Shown here: positions 1 to 4,218 of the stretch, in pieces
How positions within the stretch are numbered: position 1 is the first letter of the stretch
Layout of the letters: every line of letters starts with the position of its first letter
Assembly (NCBI GenBank): GCA_937858775.1
Contig: CALLYX010000399.1
Span: forward strand, 1-5,661
From: an uncultured bacterium
GTDB taxonomy: Bacteria; Auribacterota; Tritonobacteria; UBA1439
Direction of reading: 5' to 3'
DNA: 5,661 nucleotides
The notes under the pieces: model-generated
Seen by the model: the letters and a program-made list of their open reading frames with translations, nothing else
Told to the model about the DNA's origin: nothing
The model's database searches: none
Translations under genes and position numbers: made by a program

Positions 1-31
1 GCGCCTGGGTGAAAAGGGACAACTCGTCCAT
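1..31 (-). CDS. N-terminal fragment of an unidentified protein (runs off the left edge)
   Basis: Ten codons are visible, starting from ATG at 31-29 and reading MDELSLFTQA before the window ends. The start is supported by a textbook ribosome binding site, AGGAGG on the minus strand at 44-39, seven bases before the ATG. It is also supported by the long intergenic region behind it, which holds a terminator for the previous minus-strand gene and an AT-rich promoter-like stretch. Ten residues are too few to name a family, and I assign no function. The ribosome binding site and the start codon both lie in a predicted RNA fold, described separately, so translation of this gene may be controlled. The main alternative is that this is not a gene. 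The strength and spacing of the ribosome binding site argue against that. Confidence 0.6.
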   Translation of the reverse strand, partial: MDELSLFTQA

Positions 32-84
32 CGGTGGGCCTCCTGTGGCTTCGCTGCGCCACAGGATGGTAGCGCTTACCGATG
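29..84 (-). promoter_or_regulatory. Structured 5' leader that can hide the ribosome binding site and start codon
   Basis: Read on the minus strand, hairpin A pairs TCCTGTGGC (66-58) with GCCACAGGA (49-41). It has nine Watson-Crick pairs and an 8-base loop, and its 3' arm covers four bases of the AGGAGG ribosome binding site (44-39). An outer stem pairs CATCGGT (84-78) with ACCGATG (35-29), which includes the ATG. An alternative hairpin B pairs GCGCTAC (75-69) with GTGGCGC (62-56), seven pairs with one G-U. B uses bases 62-58 of the 5' arm of A, so A and B exclude each other and B would free the ribosome binding site. This is the layout of a translational switch or thermosensor. I recognise no known riboswitch class. 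The pairings are seen directly; the function is inferred. Confidence 0.45.
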
Positions 85-172
85 ACCCTATAAACCCTAT
101 TTACCCACACAAAACGTAAGAGAACCTTTATTTATCCAAGCCCTTCTTGACAATACAAATCTTCGTGGCGCG

Positions 173-192
173 CCCCACCCCTAGGGGTGGGG
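173..192. repeat. Perfect 20-bp palindrome
   Basis: The left half CCCCACCCCT is followed directly by its exact reverse complement AGGGGTGGGG, with CTAG at the centre. It could be a binding site for a dimeric regulator, or as RNA an 8-bp stem with a CTAG loop. It lies upstream of the likely promoter region of the gene that starts at 31. No run of T follows on either strand, so it does not look like a terminator. Confidence 0.75.
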
Positions 193-193
193 G

Positions 194-210
194 GGAGAGA
201 ACATCTCTCC
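194..210. repeat. Perfect 7-bp inverted repeat with 3-base loop, next to the palindrome
   Basis: GGAGAGA (194-200) and TCTCTCC (204-210) are exact reverse complements separated by ACA. The element starts one base after the 20-bp palindrome at 173-192, so the two form a tandem pair. No T-run follows on either strand. Operator or structural RNA roles are both possible and neither is demonstrated. Confidence 0.6.
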
Positions 211-284
211 GAAAGCCCACACTTTAATCTACATCCTCTACTGATGGCGGGTGGGCGCGCAAGGTTCCAGCGGCGGGACACACG

Positions 285-314
285 AAGAGGCCGGGAGGGA
301 TCCCCCGGCCTCTT
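285..314 (-). terminator. Probable terminator hairpin after the exported-protein gene
   Basis: AAGAGGCCGGG (285-295) and CCCGGCCTCTT (304-314) form a perfect 11-bp stem around an 8-base loop. On the minus strand the stem starts 32 bases after the stop codon at 347-349. This is the expected place for an intrinsic terminator, and the stem is GC-rich. The T-run after the stem is poor (TCTT then CGTGTG), so termination may be inefficient or assisted by factors. A second, weaker hairpin, GCCCC (321-325) with GGGGC (331-335), lies between it and the stop codon. Confidence 0.6.
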
Positions 315-346
315 TGACGCGCCCCTCCGCGGGGCCGCCCCAGGCG

Positions 347-796
347 CTATTCGACGCGGAGTTCCACGGGGTCGGACACCCCTAAGTACTTGAGGTCGTT
401 GATATCCGTCGTCGAGATGTCCACCAAGCCGCCCTCGAGGATGTACGTGTCGGCCGGCATGCCGCGGAACCGGGCGTTCCGGAGGAGCGGGTAGTTCTCA
501 ATCCGGGGCAGATCGACGGGCCCGGCCTCGAACCCGAGATACGGCGTCGGGCCCCGCACGAAGCCGCGCTTCTGCGTGAGGTAGAGCACCTCCGGCCCGC
601 CTTCCCGGCCGATCCTGACAAAAGGCCAGTTCGGCACCCCGGCCCCTCCGAAGTTGGTGACATGGAGGGTTATCGAGTCGTTCCGTTCGTACGTCGTCTT
701 GTCGGTCTCCAACACCATCGCCGGGCCGCCCGCTTTCGCGGCGGCGCAGACCGCTACCGCGGCCGCGGCGACGGCGCAAGCAACGCCTCTTTTCAT
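347..796 (-). CDS. Small exported protein of unknown function, Ig-like beta domain possible
   Basis: This encodes 149 residues. The N-terminus is a clear signal peptide: MKRG, a hydrophobic Ala/Val run at residues 5-20, and a plausible signal peptidase I site AKA|GG after residue 22. Cys17 is not in a good lipobox (VAVC), so a lipoprotein is less likely. The mature part is about 127 residues. Its start, VLETDKTTYERNDSITLHVTN (residues 28-48), has the Asp-Lys-x-x-Tyr and alternating hydrophobic pattern common in bacterial Ig-like or cell-envelope beta domains. This is pattern recognition, not a family match, and I do not recognise the protein. The start is secured by AAAGGAGG (812-805), eight bases before the ATG. 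The gene is transcribed alone, divergently from the nucleotidyltransferase, with its own promoter (900-929) and terminator (285-314). It probably acts outside the cytoplasmic membrane. Confidence 0.85.
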   Translation of the reverse strand: MKRGVACAVAAAAVAVCAAAKAGGPAMVLETDKTTYERNDSITLHVTNFGGAGVPNWPFVRIGREGGPEVLYLTQKRGFVRGPTPYLGFEAGPVDLPRIENYPLLRNARFRGMPADTYILEGGLVDISTTDINDLKYLGVSDPVELRVE

Positions 797-846
797 GGCC
801 CGCCCCTCCTTTCAAAACGGCCATCCGAACGTCTATCCGGCACGCC

Positions 847-867
847 CGCGCGGCCGCGCCGCGGGGG
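847..867. repeat. GC-rich 21-bp direct repeat, copy 1
   Basis: This copy is identical to 988-1008, with the same orientation and start points 141 bases apart. Each copy contains the 12-bp palindrome GCGCGGCCGCGC (here 848-859) followed by CGCGGGGG. This copy lies in the predicted 5' leader of the exported-protein gene. CCCGCG (845-850) can also pair with CGCGGG (860-865). The sequence similarity stops abruptly at both ends of the repeat. Confidence 0.7.
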
Positions 868-899
868 CGATATGGCGTTTGCGCCCCCCGTCCACGGCG

Positions 900-929
900 A
901 TTGTATGCGCATACCGGCGCATATTTCAA
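900..929 (-). promoter_or_regulatory. Sigma-70-like promoter of the exported-protein gene, with an inverted repeat in its spacer
   Basis: On the minus strand the -35 box is TTGAAA (929-924, five of six consensus) and the -10 box is TACAAT (905-900, five of six), separated by 18 bases. Transcription would start near 893, giving a leader of roughly 95 bases. TATGCGC (904-910) and GCGCATA (917-923) form a perfect 7-bp inverted repeat around ATACCG. It fills most of the space between the boxes and overlaps the -10, so it is a candidate operator. The boxes are seen directly; regulation is inferred. Confidence 0.65.
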
Positions 930-987
930 CTCCATAAACGGCCGGCGAGAGGCGCCCGGCATTTTCCGCCTGCCGACCCGCCCGTGT

Positions 988-1008
988 CGCGCGGCCGCGC
1001 CGCGGGGG
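988..1008. repeat. GC-rich 21-bp direct repeat, copy 2
   Basis: This is identical to 847-867. It lies between the two divergent promoters, upstream of the -35 boxes of both. Whether the element is dispersed elsewhere in the genome cannot be seen here. Confidence 0.7.
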
Positions 1009-1069
1009 GATTCATCCTGTCCCCCGGTGGGAGATGCGCCCTCCACGCGCTGAATCTTAAAACCGGATA

Positions 1070-1099
1070 TTTTCACCTTGCCGTTACACGGCCGATAAT
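1070..1099 (+). promoter_or_regulatory. Candidate promoter for the nucleotidyltransferase-phosphoribosyltransferase operon
   Basis: TTTTCA (1070-1075, four of six consensus) and GATAAT (1094-1099, five of six) are separated by 18 bases. The palindrome AATCGCGATT (1097-1106) overlaps the -10 and the expected start point. A second, weaker option is TTGCGC (1105-1110) with TATTCT (1129-1134), also with an 18-base spacer. I prefer the first because of its better -10. No other boxes of this quality were found ahead of 1188. Confidence 0.35.
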
Positions 1100-1142
1100 C
1101 GCGATTGCGCCCCGCCCCGCCGCTGTGTTATTCTCGCGCGAC

Positions 1143-1166
1143 CGGTCAGGGCGCGCCCTGGTACCG
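1143..1166 (+). promoter_or_regulatory. Inverted repeat in the leader of the nucleotidyltransferase gene
   Basis: CAGGGCGCGCCCTG (1147-1160) is a perfect 14-bp palindrome. It is flanked by CGGT (1143-1146) and ACCG (1163-1166), which extend the pairing after a two-base GT bulge. It sits downstream of both promoter candidates and 11 bases before the GGAG ribosome binding site (1178-1181). It could be a repressor site or a leader hairpin. Its function is inferred from position only. Confidence 0.4.
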
Positions 1167-1187
1167 ACACGCAATCCGGAGAAACCC

Positions 1188-2195
1188 ATGAGCGACCGAT
1201 TCGACGAGGTGATGCGGAAATACCTTGTCCCCATGAGCGCCTTCGCCGGCCCCCCCGTCGACTCCGTCTATTTCCTCCACAAGAAGGGCGGGCTGGTGTA
1301 CTGCGAGGGCTACGCCCACCCCCCCGACGGCTTCTACGGCGCCCTCATCAAGTACCAGGACCCGAAGGGCCACATCGACATCTTCGGCCGGAAGTTCAAC
1401 TGGACCCACCGCCGATACGAGAAGGGGGAACTCGTCATCATCCCGGGCGACCAGCAGGTCCGGCGGATGAAGCGGATCTACCCGGAGCTCGCCGGGCGCC
1501 CCCCCTCGCCGCCGTTCGCCGACCATTTCTGCCATTTTCGTTTCGACGAGATGCTCGGCTTCTTCGACACGAAGCGCTCGATGGAGATCCTCTGCGATGA
1601 GAACCCGCGGCTGAGGGAGGTCGTCGCGTCGCTCGAGGGCCTGCTGGGCGTGCCGCGCGAAAGGATCGGCTGCTCGGGCTCCCTCGCCTACGGCTTCTAC
1701 GAGGAGCCGCTCGAGGACGTGGACTCGACCTTCTTCGGGACCGTCGAGCAGAACTACGAAGTGGTGCTGCGCATCCTGGAGCTGCTCAAGCGCGAGCCGC
1801 ACCGCGCGGTCATCGAGCTCGGCAAGACGTGGCCCATACGTTTCAAGCACATGGGCACGCTGATCTGCCCCTTCTTCAGGTACGCCGTCCCCGAGGAGAT
1901 ACCGTACCGGGATTTCAGGATGGAGCTCGTCGCCCGGGACGTCGCCATGACGGGCACGGTCGCCGACGCGCGGCACACGCCGTACCTCCCGGCCGTCCTG
2001 CCGCTCGAGAACGTGAAACAGGCCCGCAGGCCCCGCGCCCCGATCGAGCTCATCATCTACGACGGCGCGCTGCGCGGCGAACTCTTCGCGGGCGACCGGG
2101 TCCGCCTGAAGTGCAAACTCGTGAAGGTCGACAAGGGGGGGCGCGCCCACGAGGCGGCCCTGGTGACCAAGCCCGGCGAGATGAGGAAGGTGTAG
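1188..2195 (+). CDS. Nucleotidyltransferase-fold protein, minimal (DNA polymerase beta-like) type
   Basis: This encodes 335 residues. The start ATG (1188) has GGAG six bases upstream, and the protein content begins there; the frame stays open further upstream but is not protein-like. The core motif is GSLAYGFYEEPLEDVD: Gly164-Ser165, then 11 residues, then Asp177-Val178-Asp179. It fits the GS-x(9-13)-DxD metal- and nucleotide-binding motif of the DNA polymerase beta/minimal nucleotidyltransferase superfamily. An N-terminal domain (about 20-105) includes GYAHPPDG (41-48) and resembles, from memory, N-termini of archaeal proteins annotated as predicted nucleotidyltransferases. The C-terminal part (about 285-330), rich in alternating hydrophobic residues with a GDRVRLKCKL stretch, looks like an OB-type beta barrel, possibly binding nucleic acid. 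No signal peptide or membrane segment, so cytosolic. Such enzymes transfer a nucleotide to protein, RNA or a small molecule; the substrate here is unknown. It is the first gene of a two-gene operon with the phosphoribosyltransferase-like gene 16 bases downstream. Confidence 0.8.
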   Translation: MSDRFDEVMRKYLVPMSAFAGPPVDSVYFLHKKGGLVYCEGYAHPPDGFYGALIKYQDPKGHIDIFGRKFNWTHRRYEKGELVIIPGDQQVRRMKRIYPELAGRPPSPPFADHFCHFRFDEMLGFFDTKRSMEILCDENPRLREVVASLEGLLGVPRERIGCSGSLAYGFYEEPLEDVDSTFFGTVEQNYEVVLRILELLKREPHRAVIELGKTWPIRFKHMGTLICPFFRYAVPEEIPYRDFRMELVARDVAMTGTVADARHTPYLPAVLPLENVKQARRPRAPIELIIYDGALRGELFAGDRVRLKCKLVKVDKGGRAHEAALVTKPGEMRKV

Positions 2196-2211
2196 GGGGG
2201 CGGCGGCCACG

Positions 2212-3324
2212 GTGGAATACCTCGCGCTCGCGCGGAAAAACGCGCGCGCGGCGATCTACGAGCTGAAGGGCGAGTACGGGGACAACCTGACCCGTTACAT
2301 CGCCTCGACGCCGGAGAGCCGCGAGCTCTGCAACCGCCCGGAGATAACCGGCGTCCGGTACACCGACCTCCTCGAGGGGGCGGTCACGTCGGTCCTCTCC
2401 CTCCTCCCGATCGCCCCATCCCTGCGCAGGCTGGACCACCACACCGTCGGCGTCATCCACTTCCTCCGCGGCAGCCTGAACTTCGGCATGCGGCGCGCCC
2501 TCTCTCGCGCCTACGGTTTCAACGCCCACACCTCCTCGTTCATCACCTCCCAGCGCGACCGCGACAAGTACGGGCGATGGTTCATCCGGGACAACCAGTA
2601 CCGGAAGATCGTGATCCCGCCGCGCGCGACGCTTTTCTTCGCCGACGTCATCGCCACCGGCGTCACGATCTCGAACGGCATGGAGATCATCGTCCAGGTG
2701 GCCAAGAACGGCGGCACCCCCATCCGGCAGATCGTCTTCTTCACCATCGGGTGCCACAAGCTCGAGAAACTCCTGCGGGAGTACTCCCGCAGGCTCAAGG
2801 AGATCTTCCCGGGATACGAGCGGACCGTCGCCGTCTACCTCGAGGGGAAGTTCCATCTCGCCGACTCGAAGACCGAGGCGAGGATCAAGATCCAGGGGAC
2901 CGACCTCATGCGCTTCCCGGCGATCCTTGCGCCGGAGTTCGAGCTTTCCCAGTACGAATCGCTCTCGAACGCGCTCGAGCGGTGCGTCATCTACGACGCA
3001 GGGACGCGCACCTTCGAGACGGACGACTACCTGCGCAAACTCGAGGCGTACTGGATGGAGGTCTCCCGGGAGGCCGAGAGGGGCTGGACGCTGGAGGAGG
3101 CGCTGAAGGAGCGCTGGCCGGCGGCGGAGTACGCGCTCCCGTTCGCGGGGTTCAGGGAGGCCAAGTCCGCGCGGTGGCGCGGCGTGGGGGACGCTTTCCT
3201 CAGGAGGCTCCACCGCGCCCATCTCGCGCGATGGGCGAAGGGCTTCCCGCAGCGGGCGAAGACCCCGAGGGCGCTTGCCGAGCTTTGCGCCGCGCGCCTC
3301 AAGGAGATCGGGCGAGCGCGCTGA
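2212..3324 (+). CDS. Phosphoribosyltransferase-fold protein with long C-terminal extension
   Basis: This encodes 370 residues from GTG at 2212. The ribosome binding site is a weak G-run (2195-2200) overlapping the previous stop, so translation may be coupled to that gene. The next in-frame ATG would remove the first 92 residues. ATLFFADVIATGVTISNG (139-156) matches the PRPP-binding motif of type I phosphoribosyltransferases: Asp145, Thr149, Gly150 and Thr152 are in place, but the first of the usual two acidic residues is Ala144. VIHFLRGSLNFG (81-92) resembles the pyrophosphate loop of uracil phosphoribosyltransferases (ILRAGL). These enzymes join PRPP to a base, or run the reverse reaction. 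Uracil phosphoribosyltransferases are about 210 residues; here residues from about 225 on form a charged, Trp- and Arg-rich region with no family I recognise. Cytosolic. It is probably a partner of the nucleotidyltransferase. The substrate is unknown and a non-catalytic role is possible. Its 3' end overlaps aroE by 26 bases. Confidence 0.75.
   Translation: MEYLALARKNARAAIYELKGEYGDNLTRYIASTPESRELCNRPEITGVRYTDLLEGAVTSVLSLLPIAPSLRRLDHHTVGVIHFLRGSLNFGMRRALSRAYGFNAHTSSFITSQRDRDKYGRWFIRDNQYRKIVIPPRATLFFADVIATGVTISNGMEIIVQVAKNGGTPIRQIVFFTIGCHKLEKLLREYSRRLKEIFPGYERTVAVYLEGKFHLADSKTEARIKIQGTDLMRFPAILAPEFELSQYESLSNALERCVIYDAGTRTFETDDYLRKLEAYWMEVSREAERGWTLEEALKERWPAAEYALPFAGFREAKSARWRGVGDAFLRRLHRAHLARWAKGFPQRAKTPRALAELCAARLKEIGRAR
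2772..2793. repeat. Perfect 22-bp palindrome inside the phosphoribosyltransferase gene
   Basis: CCTGCGGGAGT (2772-2782) is followed without spacer by its exact reverse complement ACTCCCGCAGG (2783-2793). It encodes part of the LLREYSRRLKE helix (around residues 187-197). Coding constraint explains little of an 11-bp perfect arm, although codon bias towards G and C raises the chance of one. It could be a protein binding site, a recombination or modification site, or chance. Confidence 0.7.
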
Positions 3325-4153
3325 GCAGGGCCGCCCGCATCACCCCCAGCGGCGCCTCCACCCCGAGCCAGATCCTCTCCTGCCCCTCGGCCTGGCGGAG
3401 CAGCATCTCCGTTCCGGGGATCGCGACGGCCCCCGCGGCGCGCGCGTCGGCGAGGAGCCTCGTCTCTAGCGGGTTGTACACGATATCCATCACCGCGAGG
3501 CCGCGCCTGAGGAGCCCCCGCGGCACCGGGCTCTCCCCGGCGCGCGGGCTCATGCCGACCGGCGTCGCGTTGATCAGGATCCCCGCCGAGGCGAGCGCCG
3601 CCTCGAATCCCGGCCCGCTCGCCGGCACCGCCTCGACGCGGCCCGCGGCGCCGCAAGCCCTCTCGAGGTCGTCCCTGAGCGCCTCCGCCCGCGGGACGGT
3701 CCTGTTCGCGATCGCCACAGAGGCCGCCCCGTCCGAGAGGAGGCGGTGGCAGATCGCGCGCGCCGCCCCCCCCGCGCCGAGCACGACGACCCTCGCCCCG
3801 GCGGCGGAGATTCCCGCGTCGCGCAGGGCCGCGGCCGCGCCGGAGGCGTCCGTGTTGTAGGCCCGGGTCTCCCCCCCGCCGCCTACGGAGACCGTGTTCG
3901 CCGCGCCTATCGCGGCGGCGGCCGGGTCGGCGGAGGCGCACTGCCTGAGGACGGCGCCCTTGTGCGGAATGGTGACGGCGAGGCCCCGGAGGCCGGAGGA
4001 GGCGAGCGACCTCATGAACGCGCCGAGCCCGTCCGGCGGTACGGGGACGGCGTCCAGCCGGCAGTCGAGCCCCATCGCCTCGAAGGAGGCGTTGTGGATG
4101 GCCGGGGACATCGAGTGCCCGAGCGGCCAGCCTATGACCGCGTACCGCTTCAT
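3299..4153 (-). CDS. aroE: Shikimate dehydrogenase (NADP+)
   Basis: This encodes 284 residues, a normal full length. The enzyme reduces 3-dehydroshikimate to shikimate with NADPH in the cytosol. The N-terminal substrate domain has GWPLGHSMSPAIHN (8-21) with the substrate-binding Ser14 and Ser16, VTIPHK (60-65) with the catalytic Lys65, GAANTV (83-88) with Asn86, and NTDASG (100-105) with the catalytic Asp102. These positions match the numbering of E. coli AroE. The nucleotide domain has GAGGAARAI (126-134) and NRT (150-152), the pattern for NADP. NATPVGM (195-201), DIVYNPLET (223-231) with Tyr226, and GTEMLLRQA (247-255) with Gln254 complete the family pattern. The start has GGAG (4163-4160) six bases upstream. 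It is the last gene of the aroA-aroC-aroE run, 65 bases after aroC. No key residue is missing. Confidence 0.97.
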   Translation of the reverse strand: MKRYAVIGWPLGHSMSPAIHNASFEAMGLDCRLDAVPVPPDGLGAFMRSLASSGLRGLAVTIPHKGAVLRQCASADPAAAAIGAANTVSVGGGGETRAYNTDASGAAAALRDAGISAAGARVVVLGAGGAARAICHRLLSDGAASVAIANRTVPRAEALRDDLERACGAAGRVEAVPASGPGFEAALASAGILINATPVGMSPRAGESPVPRGLLRRGLAVMDIVYNPLETRLLADARAAGAVAIPGTEMLLRQAEGQERIWLGVEAPLGVMRAALLSALARSP

Positions 4154-4163
4154 GGCCTACTCC

Positions 4164-4214
4164 GGGCCGGGGGCGCGGGGGGGCGGGGAGGGCTGGCGGC
4201 CCCGCCGCCGGCCC
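4164..4214. other. G-run cluster and hairpin between aroC and aroE
   Basis: On the plus strand (the template strand for the aro genes) five G-runs of 3, 5, 7, 4 and 3 bases lie within 4164-4192, separated by one to three bases. This fits the usual pattern for a G-quadruplex. Next to it, 4190-4200 and 4204-4214 form an 11-bp inverted repeat with one non-Watson-Crick position (C-A in the mRNA) and a 3-base loop. No T-run follows on the minus strand, so it is not an intrinsic terminator. It may affect the relative expression of aroE and aroC, which is inference. Confidence 0.45.
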
Positions 4215-4218
4215 GGCC

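Larger units (their letters stand above)
32..346. other. Intergenic region between two minus-strand genes
   Basis: No credible gene lies here. From left to right it holds the structured leader (29-84), an AT-rich stretch (about 85-165) that contrasts with the GC-rich surroundings, two adjacent perfect inverted repeats (173-192 and 194-210), a featureless stretch (211-284), and a terminator-like hairpin (285-314) after the gene ending at 347. The AT-rich part probably contains the promoter of the gene starting at 31. I could not settle on boxes: the best minus-strand pair is TTGTAT (158-153) and GATAAA (136-131) with a 16-base spacer, which is weak. A short direct repeat ACCCTAT occurs at 85-91 and 94-100. 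Confidence 0.6.
797..1187. other. Divergent intergenic region
   Basis: This 391-base region separates the minus-strand exported protein from the plus-strand nucleotidyltransferase. It holds a ribosome binding site for the former (805-812), a GC-rich 21-bp repeat copy (847-867), a minus-strand promoter (900-929), the second repeat copy (988-1008), a plus-strand promoter candidate (1070-1099), an inverted repeat (1143-1166), and the ribosome binding site GGAG (1178-1181) for the gene at 1188. A plus-strand reading frame is open through most of it, but without recognisable protein content or a better start. I see no gene in it. Confidence 0.65.

Noticed and set aside
41..84. Resemblance of plus-strand GGTAGCGCTTACCGATG to the 3' end of the c-di-GMP-I (GEMM) riboswitch.
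   Set aside because: The conserved GACGCAAAGC core is absent upstream, and no plus-strand gene follows. The pairing is better explained on the minus strand, where it covers a ribosome binding site and start codon.
85..106. Telomere-like repeats (minus-strand ATAGGGT twice).
   Set aside because: There are only two imperfectly spaced copies of a 7-mer in a short AT-rich stretch. Chance or a promoter element is a simpler explanation.
147..152. Perfect TTGACA, a possible plus-strand -35 box.
   Set aside because: There is no -10 box at 16-19 bases downstream (the region is GCGCCCC-rich), and no plus-strand gene follows.
654..1187. Upstream extension of the nucleotidyltransferase frame to an ATG at 654.
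   Set aside because: The frame is open only because the DNA is GC-rich. The extension overlaps the exported-protein gene and both promoters, and reads as low-complexity Arg/Pro/Ala sequence. ATG 1188 has a proper ribosome binding site and starts the protein-like part.
1146..2210. Long minus-strand open frame opposite the nucleotidyltransferase gene.
   Set aside because: It is the antisense shadow of a GC-rich gene: no motif, repetitive Asp/Glu/Val/Leu/Arg composition, and no ribosome binding site. The plus strand carries clear family motifs.
2053..3222. Long minus-strand open frame (389 codons) opposite the phosphoribosyltransferase gene.
   Set aside because: Composition is dominated by Arg, Glu, Asp, Val and Pro with no recognisable domain, as expected for an antisense frame. 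It also spans the end of one real gene and most of another.
2577..3860. Plus-strand open frame of 427 codons across the end of the phosphoribosyltransferase gene and aroE.
   Set aside because: It is out of frame with the one and antisense to the other, with Arg/Pro/Ala-rich content. The aroE motifs on the minus strand are decisive.
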